Assembly: GCA_003232915.1 (NCBI GenBank)
Contig: QIKE01000121.1
Span: forward strand, 1 to 33,832
DNA from: Bacteroidota bacterium
Lineage (GTDB): Bacteria; Bacteroidota; Bacteroidia; Bacteroidales; F082
DNA: 33,832 nt
Direction of reading: 5' to 3'
Below the pieces are notes generated by a model, which searched no databases, was not told the DNA's origin, and saw nothing but the letters and a program-made list of their open reading frames with translations. Position numbers and translations under genes: made by a program. How positions within the stretch are numbered: the first letter of the stretch is position 1; each line of letters begins with the position of its first letter. Below, piece after piece: positions 7,618 through 16,543 of the stretch.

Positions 7618-7637
7618 TTTATGTGACTACACATAAA
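7618..7637. repeat. 20-base hairpin TTTATGTG-ACTA-CACATAAA
   Basis: Perfect 8-base arms around a 4-base loop in gene-free DNA. It has no adjacent T-run, so it is an unassigned palindrome. Confidence 0.6.
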
Positions 7638-7735
7638 GCGAACTAAATTGTTCCGGTTAATGATATATGATATTATAAAAGAGGATTAACACAACCCGAT
7701 TACATTTTTCTTTCTTTGAATTTGTTCGATATAAG

Positions 7736-7865
7736 GAAGTCCTACGGACTTCGTTTTCAACATTATGCTACGAAACACAAACAGGAAGAGCCTACGGATT
7801 TCTTGAAGATTATAATATCATACAAAATTATTCATAATTCTTTGTAACACCCCTAACGGGGTGTT
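7736..7865. repeat. cluster of short hairpins with TAC/TAAC loops, REP-like
   Basis: GAAGTCCTACGGACTTC (7736-7752) has 7-base arms and a TAC loop. A degenerate relative, GAGCCTACGGATTTC, lies near 7787-7802. AACACCCCTAACGGGGTGTT (7846-7865) has 8-base arms with a TAAC loop. The recurring CC-TAC-GG core with the nearby TACGAAACAC resembles short intergenic repeats I recall from Bacteroidetes genomes. Whether copies exist elsewhere in this genome cannot be seen here. Confidence 0.5.
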
Positions 7866-8070
7866 CTGTTTGTAATTGTCGACTCTATGCCAACGCTAAA
7901 CTCCGACAGGTGTAGCCCGTAAAAAATTATTTCGCTTTTAGTATGTAACAGTTATAAAATCTGTTTTTGTATAATACTATTTCGAACGGGGAATTTGACA
8001 TTGTAAAGAGATTTCATTTTCTTAAAAAATGCAGTGTTCCGCAAAAGTAATTATCAATAACATCAGGCCA
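7866..8070. other. intergenic DNA, nothing recognised
   Basis: About 200 bases between the hairpin cluster and the transposase remnant. No open frame, promoter or structured element was recognised. Confidence 0.4.
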
Positions 8071-8072
8071 AC

Positions 8073-8680
8073 TGACCCCAAGGGAATCAGGATGACCCCA
8101 AGGTAGAATAATGTGAAACTCAAGTCTGGAAATTTGGTTTGTTTTTTGTTCAACACCTCGAATAATTTTCCAGAACGATGTCATCTTTCCAGTGAGCTAA
8201 TCGGTGTTTTTCAACAATTAAGTTTGAGTTTTCGGTATCTACTCTCTGATCAGCATCTGTTATGTAAACCTATTTTAGTAAACGTCTTGTTTCATCTTTA
8301 TGCGACATATATTCCTTTATTATATTGGCCAATACCCATTCTGCTCTGTAAGCTATTAGTTTTATAGTATCCAAAAAGTGCTCTATTTCATTTATTACAT
8401 TGCAAAACTCTTCATTTTCTGATATTTAAGAGTATGATATTTTTTGAGACACTAATTTTTTTGTTGTTTTATTTATTTTATTTCTTTTTCAAGTTGTTCT
8501 ATTTCCTCTTTTAATTCCTGTTTATCAGACAAGTAGCTTTCCATTTTCTTTTCTTCTATGGATTCTGCTTTCAATGTTAAGGTGGCAAACTTTGATTTTA
8601 AGGGTTATACTACCATTTTAGTGGAAAACTTTATATTAGATGATTTAAATGCCAGATATTCAAATATTCATATAGATTAT
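8073..8680 (-). pseudogene. wrecked transposase (C-terminal part) with terminal direct repeats
   Basis: The minus strand, read through several stops and frameshifts, gives LKAESIEEKKMESYLSDKQE with KEEIEQLEKEIK, then YRAEWVLANIIKEYMSHKDE, then YITDADQRVDTENSNLIV, and finally KLFEVLNKKQTKFPDLSF. The order YRAE-x-x-LANII, TDAD, LNxxxTxFP is that of the C-terminal end of a common Bacteroidetes DDE transposase family with a coiled-coil segment. At the downstream end TGACCCCAAGG occurs twice (8073-8083 and 8093-8103, 20-base period), probably the element's terminal repeats. Stops at several points prove it is dead. A family name is not assigned. Confidence 0.6.
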
Positions 8681-8926
8681 TGAGGAAAACATAGCTTTAT
8701 CTCCATATACATCTGATATATAATACTATAATCGCTTTTTACTTCATTTCATCCACTAAATTCTCAGTAGTATCCATGTTGTACTTTTTCTTCATTTGTG
8801 GATAAGTAGATTCAATGCAGACTGTCAGCCCTTAATTTATCAAGTATGTAGTTGTTCACTCTTTAATAGCTTGTAACGGTTAGTTAAACTGTGTTTGCTT
8901 CGACAAATAGCTTTAGCAAAGGTTGA
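8681..8926. other. intergenic DNA, possibly older parts of the same transposase
   Basis: About 245 AT-rich bases with no open frame. Fragments of minus-strand translation continue to look repetitive and broken, but nothing can be assigned. Confidence 0.3.
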
Positions 8927-9988
8927 TTAATGAAGTTTAGGTTTTATTGTGTGATGTGTTTTAATTTTCATAAAATCCGAGTAATATTTATTATGATTGA
9001 ACTCATTTATAGATTTTCTGGCATTTTTTGAAAAACGTTTATAAATTTTTTCTTCCATCTTGAAAAATTCTATAATTCTTTTTTTAAAATCAATTGGGCT
9101 ATCACAAAAGTAGCCATTATAACCATCTTTAATGACCCAATCATTTTCAGGCAAATTGGTTCCTAGTACAGGCACCCCATTATTTAAATATTGTTTAGCT
9201 TTAATACCAGATTTTGATCTTTGAACTTCATTATCAAGTAGCGTGGCAATGCCAATGTCGAAAGAAACGATTTTTTGCTGCAATTGCACTTCGTTTTTCC
9301 AATCTAATTTTAGTGGAATTTCAACTTCAATATGTTTATTGGAATTAAAGTAGTCGAGAATAAAACGCTCATCTTCCGGTTTTTTGACTCCCATTATAAT
9401 CAGCTTACAATGGAAATTTAACATCTTAATAGCAGGGAAGACCAGTTGGATTAGACTATTTTTATGATCACCACCAAAGCCACCGATCCAACCTATCGTA
9501 AAAACAGAACTTTTTATTGTCTTAATAATATTTAGATCCGTTGTAGGTGAAGTGGTGATAATGATGTTGTCATTGAATTTTGATAAATGTTCAGCAATTG
9601 CTCTGCTTCCGGCAGCAATACAACTGCATTTTTTAACAAAAGAATAGAACGGTTTTGGCGGCAAATAAAGGTAATCGGCATCATCTATGTCGTATACCGT
9701 ATACTTTTTACGAACGGTAATCAGAAGTTTTAGCAAGTTAGCATAAATATAATTCGAATGAACTTTTTGTATTACTATAACGGAGTCTTTCTTTCTAAAT
9801 AAAAGTGCTGATATATAGTTCTTTATAAATATGAACATCCTTTTGGGGTGGTACCCAGGAATAATAAGAGAACTCTCAACATTGTATTGTTCTCTGAAAA
9901 ATTGTAACGGATATTTTGCTCGATAACGAACGCTTGGAGAATCTTCGTTATAAAATGCAAACCAGTAGATAAATGTTATTTCTTTCAT
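8927..9988 (-). CDS. glycosyltransferase, GT4-like (GT-B fold)
   Basis: 353 aa. The C-terminal half has the pattern of GT4 enzymes: FTIGWIGGFGGDHKN (start of the nucleotide-sugar domain), LIIMG, then DIGIATLLDNEVQRSKSGIK and KAKQYLNNGVPVLGTNLPEN, corresponding to the sugar-nucleotide-binding Glu/Lys region. The N-terminal half has YDIDDADYLYLPP and IAAGSRAIAEHL, typical of the acceptor domain. Such enzymes transfer sugars in capsule, O-antigen or glycoprotein synthesis; donor and acceptor cannot be predicted. Its ATG overlaps the stop of the upstream methyltransferase gene by four bases (ATGA, 9985-9988), so the two are translationally coupled. Confidence 0.85.
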   Translation of the reverse strand: MKEITFIYWFAFYNEDSPSVRYRAKYPLQFFREQYNVESSLIIPGYHPKRMFIFIKNYISALLFRKKDSVIVIQKVHSNYIYANLLKLLITVRKKYTVYDIDDADYLYLPPKPFYSFVKKCSCIAAGSRAIAEHLSKFNDNIIITTSPTTDLNIIKTIKSSVFTIGWIGGFGGDHKNSLIQLVFPAIKMLNFHCKLIIMGVKKPEDERFILDYFNSNKHIEVEIPLKLDWKNEVQLQQKIVSFDIGIATLLDNEVQRSKSGIKAKQYLNNGVPVLGTNLPENDWVIKDGYNGYFCDSPIDFKKRIIEFFKMEEKIYKRFSKNARKSINEFNHNKYYSDFMKIKTHHTIKPKLH

Positions 9989-10833
9989 TTTTTACACCAA
10001 TAAATCGCTTCCTTATCAATTTTTATTAACGGTTCTTCTATTTTGTTTTCTTTCCTAAATGTATCTACCGCTGCCTTGCAATAAGAGAATGCATTATAAT
10101 CATCTACAATAACATACCCTCTCGAAAAAACTTTGGGATATAAATATTTTTGAGCTAAATGGGTTGATTCATATAAATTGCCATCCAGTCTCAGAAGTGA
10201 AAATTTTTCCACCTCTAACGTTGGTAAGGTATTTTTAAACCACCCTTTCAGGAGTATTACTTTGTCATCCGGAAGATCAAAACTTTTGAAATTTTTTTCG
10301 ACTTTTTCTTTTGTAGCGGTTAAAATTTTATGCTTATGAAGATTGCTTTGTCTGTCTTCTGGATAAAGTTTAGTGTTGGGTTTTGGTAATCCTTCAAATG
10401 AGTCGGCAAGCCAAACATTCCGATCGTTGATATTGAAGTCTTTTAAAAATGCTCTCATTAATATAGTTGCACCTCCTCTCCACACCTCTGTTTCGATAAA
10501 ATCATCTTCAATTTTGTCGTTTATAATATTGCGAACACAAAATTCGATATTGTTTAAGTGGTTTAAACCAATCATAGTTAGGGCGTTTGATGGCCAGTCA
10601 TAACCATTTACTTGGTCGTTTTCGCTTACATATTTGATTTTACAAATTCCAAAATTCTTTTTTTTTAAGAGTTTGTGCAACGGGAATAGAGAAGCGGTTT
10701 TCCAATTCAGATTTACTATTTCAAGTAGATAATATTCATATGAATTGATTTTTAAATGATCAATCAACGTTTTTTTTACTAGTTCTATGTAAGGGGATGA
10801 AGTCATTAATCCATGTTGGTATTCATTCCACAT
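9985..10833 (-). CDS. TylF/MycF-type sugar O-methyltransferase
   Basis: 282 aa. The TylF family motifs appear in order: VWRGGATILMRAFL (SAM-binding region), VWLADSFEGLPKP, ILLKGWFKNTLP, LLRLDGNLYEST and RGYVIVDDYNAFSYCKAAVD. In the family the Asp of LRLDG and the DD of VDDY coordinate the catalytic divalent cation; all are present. The usual acidic start of motif I (VGVWRGG) here reads TEVWRGG. The start at 10833 is followed by another ATG nine codons in (MTSSPYIELV), which may be the real one. It probably O-methylates a sugar or lipid-linked glycan in the same pathway as the downstream glycosyltransferase. The pair is flanked by mobile-element debris, which suggests acquisition by transfer. 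Confidence 0.85.
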   Translation of the reverse strand: MWNEYQHGLMTSSPYIELVKKTLIDHLKINSYEYYLLEIVNLNWKTASLFPLHKLLKKKNFGICKIKYVSENDQVNGYDWPSNALTMIGLNHLNNIEFCVRNIINDKIEDDFIETEVWRGGATILMRAFLKDFNINDRNVWLADSFEGLPKPNTKLYPEDRQSNLHKHKILTATKEKVEKNFKSFDLPDDKVILLKGWFKNTLPTLEVEKFSLLRLDGNLYESTHLAQKYLYPKVFSRGYVIVDDYNAFSYCKAAVDTFRKENKIEEPLIKIDKEAIYWCKK

Positions 10834-10848
10834 AACGTTAAGTATGTG

Positions 10849-10942
10849 AAAAATAAGCGATTTCGAATAACAAAACTTTCAATATACAAGAACACTGAAA
10901 CACGTTACAAAACTTGGTCATACTACTATCTCGCTTATTTTT
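10849..10942. repeat. 12-base inverted repeat upstream of the methyltransferase
   Basis: AAAAATAAGCGA (10849-10860) and TCGCTTATTTTT (10931-10942) are perfect complements separated by 70 bases, just before the start codon on the minus strand. It could be part of a leader structure or the edge of an old insertion. Confidence 0.5.
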
Positions 10943-11020
10943 TAGATATATTATGATACTACCCTAATTTAAGACCCTAAAATTAGTTTTTTTATTGATA
11001 TTTTTTTATTTTTTTTAAAA

Positions 11021-11152
11021 TTAATGATGATGAACTGTTAGCCAAAGACTTTCTATAAAAATATTGCCAAGTGCTCTGTTTCTTCCATCAATACTAATCT
11101 CTATTCCTTTACTATCAATTTGGAATTGTGCGATGGCTTCATTCATACAATT
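11021..11152 (-). pseudogene. IS3-family orfB (DDE transposase) fragment
   Basis: The minus strand reads NEAIAQFQIDSKGIEIS, IDGRNRALGN and NIFIESLWLTV, ending at a TAA. This matches the IS3 OrfB stretch around the catalytic Glu (consensus GIxISMDGKGRxxDNIFIERLW), with E retained and the neighbouring D changed to G. Upstream sequence is not in an open frame. It is a short dead remnant. Confidence 0.6.
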
Positions 11153-11384
11153 TTCTTTTGTTTTCGTTCATTTCTCGGTCTTCTTTTTGCATTACCTCCA
11201 ACTATTGTCTAGTGACAAGCAGCATTTTATTACGATTATATTCGAAATCATCAAACCTTGTACAGTAGATCAGTGCTTAAAGCTTTTGTAATTAGTGAAT
11301 TCATGGTTTCCTGTTTTAATAATTTCCAAATATAACAAAATTAATTGGGTTTTTCCTTTGTTCTGGTGACAAAATAATTATAAA

Positions 11385-11615
11385 ATCTCCGGGACTTTTT
11401 ATATTCGTTAAATTTCTGGTGCTTACTTGCGTGGATATGCAGTAGTCTTACTACTATTATGTCCGAATAAGAGCTGAATATAACGCAAATTGATCCTCTG
11501 TTACAAAAGTTTGATTTATTATAATAAAATAACTTGATGCAGCTTACAAAGTGCGTGTAATAAAGAAATTGGAATTTTACGGTATACCGTTACTTTTTTG
11601 ATTATTTTCTCCATA
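11385..11615 (-). pseudogene. tyrosine recombinase (integrase) C-terminal remnant
   Basis: The minus strand reads LRYIQLLFGHNSSKTT, then after a frameshift STQVSTRNLTNIKSP. This is the C-terminal catalytic motif of tyrosine recombinases (LRYIQELLGHxSSKTTEIYTHVS), but the nucleophile Tyr is lost at the frameshift. Upstream, KIIKKVTVYRKIPISLLHAL fits the degenerated segment before the RxxR box, with further stops. The remnant supports past site-specific integration next to the methyltransferase/glycosyltransferase pair. Confidence 0.6.
11579..11590. repeat. 12-base perfect palindrome ACGGTATACCGT
   Basis: Perfectly self-complementary, inside the integrase remnant. No gene start is near enough to call it an operator. 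Confidence 0.4.
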
Positions 11616-11698
11616 GTTCCGTTTCTATCGTGTCTTAAACAAATGTGTGCCAGTAAAGCAAAGGCCTGTTTCCCATACTCCTCCGATATTTGATAAAC

Positions 11699-14128
11699 TT
11701 AGAAATTGTATTTCAACGAAAGGACAAAATTCCGTCCAGGAGACGATATACCGGAGGAATAAGGGCGATAATAGAAATCAAAAATATTTTCCAATCCCAA
11801 ACTTAACAAAAAAGTATCGCTAAAAGCATAACTTCCGTTTATGTTCATAACCCACCAAGCAGGCGAATAAGGATTGCCGTTATCATCTTTAGCATACATC
11901 CAATCTTTGGCTTTTTCGCTTGTTGCCAAATGTTTGAAGTTGATTTGGCCGTTGAACAAAACCAGCGCCCGAAGATGAAGTTTATTCCACTCGTAATTAA
12001 GGTCGAAACTTCCAAAGTTGGGGGAAACGTGTCGCAAAGCATTTCCGGCATCGTCGTATCCTCTCAGATAGTTATATTTCAGGCTTGCGCCGAGATGAGG
12101 AGAAATTTGCAATGAGGTGGCAAGACTAAAGCCGTAAATAGTGGCTTGTAGAGTATTAACAACAGCCTGTACTTTACTGAGTTCACCGTCGTACCAAATA
12201 GAATCGGAACCATTCAAGCTAAAGTTGCCTCGCACCATTGCATCTTTCAGTAACGAATAAAAAGCAGTGGCTTCGATATGTGCCATATGATTGAAATTAT
12301 ACGACACGCCCAAATCGACATTATAGAGATATTCGGGTTTAAGATTTTCGTTGGGAACGACAATATTACCAGGCTCCGAGTCAAAAATTTTGGCAACATC
12401 ATCAAGATTAGGGGCACGAAAACCCGACGAAAAATTGAATCGCATGCTCCAGTTTGCCGGATGATAAACCATACCCAAATTTCCCGTAATGGCAGCGTTG
12501 TTAAGGTTAATTTTGGTAAAAGGCAGATGATATAATAAGGTATCAATAAAAATTGAGTGCAAACCGGTATACGAAAAACGTATCCCTCCCGAAAAAGACA
12601 ATGGCAGCTTGGAAAAGTCCTTTTTATAACTTAAATAAATACCGCCCGTAAAATAATCGGTTCCGCCGTCGGGATACCTACTTGAGATCGGTTTTTGGGC
12701 TTCCGAAAAAATGTTTTTTTCTATACCTGTCGAATTTACCCTGTTATAAACAGCTTCGAGTCCGTAAAACAGTGAATTATTGTTTTTCAATTTTTTATCA
12801 AAGTCGATATTGAGTGAGGTGATGTTAACTTTTTCGGAACGTTGACGCAAATATTCGCTACCGAATTTGCGATCGTTACGTCCTTCTTTTACCTGCTGCC
12901 AAGCAACGGAAATTTTGGCATAATCATAAGCTTTTCGCGTTTTGTGAAAATCAAGTCCGGCACTAACCATCATCCAACTTTGTGGCGAATAATACCAACG
13001 AGCATATTTTAAACGTGCATTTTTATATTGTGTTAATCTATCGTATCGTGGTACTTTGCCGGTTGCACTGTAATACGCTCCAACATTCAAACTCGTATAG
13101 CTATTAAAGTTTAATTTTACTTTTTGAACAAAATTAATTTGATGATATCCCGAAAATTTCTGAATCAGAGGATTGTTATTTTTCACTATGGAATCTTTTC
13201 CATCAATCGTTTCCACATATTCATTTCTGAGAAAATTGCCGGCTCCCTGTTTTCCCATGCGCAAATCATCAAAATCGGTATAAGAAATCATACTCAAAAA
13301 AGCAATGTGGTTGTTGGCAACGTTGATGTCGGCATGAAGTGTTTTTTCAAAAGCTGCCGAAGCTATTCGTCCGTAAAGTGTAGTCTTAACATTCCACTTT
13401 TCGCTATTGTTTATCACAGGTTTTTTCAAGTGGATGTCCATCACACCGCCGAGTGCATCGCTACCATAAATGTTTGTCCCCGGCCCGAAAATAACCTCTG
13501 CACTTTCCACACTGTTCACATCGGCCTGCAACACATTTTGGAGGTTTCCACTGCGATAGATGGCGTTGTTCATTCTTACACCATCAAGCACAAACAAAAT
13601 TTTGTTGGCGGCAAAGCCTCTTATCATAGGGCTTCCACCGCCAAGTTGACTTTTTTGAACAAACACTTCACCACTTTGGGCCAGCATATCAGCCGATGTG
13701 GCAGGATTATCAAAAGCAATATTCTTAGCTTTAATAACGGCAATACTGTTGGGAATTTCCGATTTGTTCTGCTCCCATTTGTTGGCCGAAACTACCACCA
13801 TGTCAAGATCAACAAAATTTTCACTCAATCTTACTTTAAAATTATCTTTGGCAATCTGTGGGAGTGCTACCTTTATGCCATAATACGACGGGTGTTGAAA
13901 TACCAGTGTGTCGGTGTTTCTAAAACCGGACAATAAGGCTATCCCCGAACTATTGGTAAGTGCTGTTGCAGATTTTTTAATATTAAAAATTAAAACATTT
14001 ACTATAGGAAGTCCCGTTTGCTCATCATATACTTTAACAGTCTGCCCATTTAAATATACAAAGCTTAAAATGCAGATAACTATTAACCAAAGCTTTCTTG
14101 TTTTCACGAAAAAGAAATATATCAACAT
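11699..14128 (-). CDS. TonB-dependent outer-membrane receptor
   Basis: 809 aa. A signal peptide ends near LNGQ (residue about 29; a GTG at codon 8 is an alternative start). Residues about 30-100 form a carboxypeptidase-regulatory-like beta-sandwich (VYDEQTGLPIVNVLIFN), a Bacteroidetes hallmark. The plug follows at about 115-235 with SADMLAQSGEVFVQKSQLGG, IRGFAANKILFVLDGVRMNN and GSDALGGVMDI. The rest is a 22-strand barrel ending in aromatic FVLSLKYNF, the outer-membrane assembly signal. The plug sequence resembles heme/hemoglobin-type receptors, but the ligand is not determinable. No SusD partner is adjacent, which argues against a classical glycan-uptake pair. It lies 49 bases downstream of yidC on the same strand. 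Confidence 0.9.
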   Translation of the reverse strand: MLIYFFFVKTRKLWLIVICILSFVYLNGQTVKVYDEQTGLPIVNVLIFNIKKSATALTNSSGIALLSGFRNTDTLVFQHPSYYGIKVALPQIAKDNFKVRLSENFVDLDMVVVSANKWEQNKSEIPNSIAVIKAKNIAFDNPATSADMLAQSGEVFVQKSQLGGGSPMIRGFAANKILFVLDGVRMNNAIYRSGNLQNVLQADVNSVESAEVIFGPGTNIYGSDALGGVMDIHLKKPVINNSEKWNVKTTLYGRIASAAFEKTLHADINVANNHIAFLSMISYTDFDDLRMGKQGAGNFLRNEYVETIDGKDSIVKNNNPLIQKFSGYHQINFVQKVKLNFNSYTSLNVGAYYSATGKVPRYDRLTQYKNARLKYARWYYSPQSWMMVSAGLDFHKTRKAYDYAKISVAWQQVKEGRNDRKFGSEYLRQRSEKVNITSLNIDFDKKLKNNNSLFYGLEAVYNRVNSTGIEKNIFSEAQKPISSRYPDGGTDYFTGGIYLSYKKDFSKLPLSFSGGIRFSYTGLHSIFIDTLLYHLPFTKINLNNAAITGNLGMVYHPANWSMRFNFSSGFRAPNLDDVAKIFDSEPGNIVVPNENLKPEYLYNVDLGVSYNFNHMAHIEATAFYSLLKDAMVRGNFSLNGSDSIWYDGELSKVQAVVNTLQATIYGFSLATSLQISPHLGASLKYNYLRGYDDAGNALRHVSPNFGSFDLNYEWNKLHLRALVLFNGQINFKHLATSEKAKDWMYAKDDNGNPYSPAWWVMNINGSYAFSDTFLLSLGLENIFDFYYRPYSSGISSPGRNFVLSLKYNF

Positions 14129-14177
14129 AGGCAGAACATAATTTTTCTAAAATTTTTCTGCGTCATCAATTAAAAGT

Positions 14178-16133
14178 CTATTTCGAGGGATATCCTCTTT
14201 TTTTGGCTGCTTCTTCAAGTCGTTTTTGAAAATGCGACTTTTTTTTACCTGGTTTTTTCTTATTTGCTTCGATTTGTTTTAATAGTTTTTCCTCATTAAT
14301 TGCTCTGCGGAAAATAAACATTTGCAAGAAAGTAATAATATTAGCGAGGAAATAATAATAGCTTAAACCCGAAGCATAATTATTGAATATCCCAAGGAAC
14401 AGAATTGGCATAAGATACATCATGGTTTTCATACCAGGCATTGTTTGCGTTTGCTGCCCCATCATTTGATTGTTAAGATAGGTGTACATAACAGTGGAAA
14501 TTGTCATCAGCAGCGTAAACAAACTTATATGATTACCGTAGAAAGTACTAAGTAGCGGAATATGTTGCGACCACGAAAAAATAGAATCATAGCTTGAAAG
14601 GTCGTGCGCCCATAAAAACGACTGCTGACGCAACTGAATAGAAGCCGGGAAAAAACGAAACATCGCAAACAAAATAGGCATCTGTAACAGCATAGGAACA
14701 CAACCCGAGGCAGGATTGGCACCGGCCTGCTTATACAGTTTCATAACGGCCTGTTGCTTTTTCATCGAATCTTCCTTTTTCGGAAATTTAGCTTGGATAA
14801 CATCCACTTCGGGCTTCAACACTCGCATTTTGGCCGACGACAAGTATGTTTTGTAAGCAATGGGAAAAAGGAATAACTTCAACAAAAGGGTTAGTATTAA
14901 AATGACGATACCGTAATTCCAACCATAGCTACCGAGCCAATTAAACACCGGAATTACAATCCATTCGTTAATCCAAGCCAACAGAAAAAAGCCCCAACCA
15001 ATAGGAATTTGCCTTTCGAGTGATAGGCCGTAATGTTTCAGTAAAGTAAATTTGTTTGGCCCGAAATAAAGCGCCATCGGAATGTTTTTGGTAACGCCAT
15101 TGCGATATGGCACCGATAGGCTAACATCCATACTTTTCAGATAGTGTGGAATAGTTGTATTTTTAAGGGTATAATCTTTTAACAAACCATCGGTAAAAAA
15201 GTCTTTGGCAATAAGTGTAGAAGAAAAAAACCGTTGTTTAAATGAAACCCATCTGAGTCGTGTTTTAATTTGCTCTTTATCGTCTTTGGTTTCCGAAAGA
15301 TAATCGACATCGTCTTTAAAAAACTTATAATAAATAGTAGAACCGTTGAAGCGGTCAACAGTTCTCTCCTGTTTTCGCAAATCGGCGTGCCAGTCAATTT
15401 CAACATAAGAGGCATTGGGTGAAATAAGTCCCTCCATATTCACAAAATTTACGTTGAAATCAAGCATGTAATCGTTTCCTTTTACCCGGTAAACATATTC
15501 AATGTATTTGGTCGAATCAATTTTTCCTTCCGAAACATCGGCATACAAACGCATTTTAAAAACACCGCTGCTATCACCGCTAACTTTCAGTCCGTTAACA
15601 TCGGAAGCCACCGGACGAAAGTAGAGTTTACTTGTGTTAATGGCTCTGTTTTGTGAGAAAAAAGAAAGACCGAATCTACTTGTACTCGAATCGAAAAGAA
15701 TTACAGGAAGCGAATCGTAAGTTTTGTATTTTTTGAGTTCTACCGACTGCACATAACCACCTTTTTTACTGATATTCAACTTTAAGAGATCGGTTTCTAT
15801 AGTATAAACAGTGTCGTTTCCTTTGGCCGAATTTGCAAAGCTACCAAATTTGCTGACAAGTGATTTGTAATCATCCGAAGCCGGCTCAACAATTCTATGA
15901 GTTTGAGTTTTTGCAGCCATAGCGGCTTTTACAGCTTTTTGTTCTTGTTGCCGCACTTCCAATGCCGCTACTTTAGCTCTATTGATGGAGTCGTGAATTT
16001 TTACAACACGAATAATGGAATCGGCGCTTCGCTTCTTGGCCGCAAGTTCTTCCTTCGAAGGGCTCATCCATATGGAGTAACCCACCATAATTGCAGCAAT
16101 AATGATAAACCCAAGTATGGAATTTTTATTCAT
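14178..16133 (-). CDS. yidC: membrane protein insertase YidC
   Basis: 651 aa, the long Gram-negative form. An N-terminal anchor (SILGFIIIAAIMVGYSIW) is followed by a coiled region and the periplasmic domain (about 100-360). The conserved C-terminal insertase core then follows, with membrane segments around WGFFLLAWINEWIVIPVF, YGIVILILTLLLKLFLFPIA, VPMLLQMPILFAMFRFFPAS, LFTLLMTISTVMYTYL and YYYFLANIITFLQMFIF. The tail is strongly basic (KKKPGKKKSHFQKRLEE), as expected for ribosome binding. YidC inserts membrane proteins alone or with SecYEG. A TATCTTTG box at 16159-16166 lies 26 bases upstream of the ATG. Confidence 0.97.
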   Translation of the reverse strand: MNKNSILGFIIIAAIMVGYSIWMSPSKEELAAKKRSADSIIRVVKIHDSINRAKVAALEVRQQEQKAVKAAMAAKTQTHRIVEPASDDYKSLVSKFGSFANSAKGNDTVYTIETDLLKLNISKKGGYVQSVELKKYKTYDSLPVILFDSSTSRFGLSFFSQNRAINTSKLYFRPVASDVNGLKVSGDSSGVFKMRLYADVSEGKIDSTKYIEYVYRVKGNDYMLDFNVNFVNMEGLISPNASYVEIDWHADLRKQERTVDRFNGSTIYYKFFKDDVDYLSETKDDKEQIKTRLRWVSFKQRFFSSTLIAKDFFTDGLLKDYTLKNTTIPHYLKSMDVSLSVPYRNGVTKNIPMALYFGPNKFTLLKHYGLSLERQIPIGWGFFLLAWINEWIVIPVFNWLGSYGWNYGIVILILTLLLKLFLFPIAYKTYLSSAKMRVLKPEVDVIQAKFPKKEDSMKKQQAVMKLYKQAGANPASGCVPMLLQMPILFAMFRFFPASIQLRQQSFLWAHDLSSYDSIFSWSQHIPLLSTFYGNHISLFTLLMTISTVMYTYLNNQMMGQQTQTMPGMKTMMYLMPILFLGIFNNYASGLSYYYFLANIITFLQMFIFRRAINEEKLLKQIEANKKKPGKKKSHFQKRLEEAAKKRGYPSK

Positions 16134-16158
16134 TTTTTCAATTTAACATAAGGAGCGG

Positions 16159-16166
16159 CAAAGATA
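16159..16166 (-). promoter_or_regulatory. -7 box TATCTTTG of yidC
   Basis: Exact consensus on the minus strand at suitable distance from the ATG. The -33 region is poor. Confidence 0.6.
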
Positions 16167-16543
16167 AACAGAAAATCCATAAAAGTTCAGACTTTATTTT
16201 GAAGACAAAATAATATTTAGATGCGCTTGATTATACAATATAAAATAATCGTATATATTATTATTTTTAATAGTGGACAGGCAATCCTTCCGTTATATTC
16301 CACGTCTTAAAAACCTTTTCGGCTATTATGTTTCATGTAGTAGCAAAAGGGGTACAACGCATTATGTCAATACTTGCTTCTACAAACACACAAATAAGTT
16401 TTGCCGCTACGGACAACTACTCTAATCCCTGACGCAAAACTAACCGAACACTTTTTTTGATTTTTTTTAATAAAAACTTAATAGGTAATTAAAAATATAG
16501 TATTATTGCAATATTATTTTAATATCATTTTAAATTAAAAAAT
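16167..16543. other. divergent intergenic region with a repeat-like hairpin
   Basis: AT-rich spacer between yidC and the SPFH gene. At 16398-16440 GTTTTGC and GCAAAAC enclose a GC-richer stretch that on the minus strand reads TTGCGTCAGGGATTAGAG followed by TGTCCGTAGCGG. This resembles interspersed GGGATTGxAGCGGxxxxCC sequences I remember from many Bacteroidetes genomes. No open frame is present. The promoter of the SPFH gene must lie here, but only an imperfect box (TAGTATTATTG, near 16498) was seen. Confidence 0.4.

Noticed and set aside
8113-8367. 84-aa plus-strand frame
   Set aside because: It is antisense to the decayed transposase and has no independent support.
13124-13936. 270-aa frame opposite the TonB receptor
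   Set aside because: It is an antisense shadow of a strongly supported receptor gene with no domain of its own.
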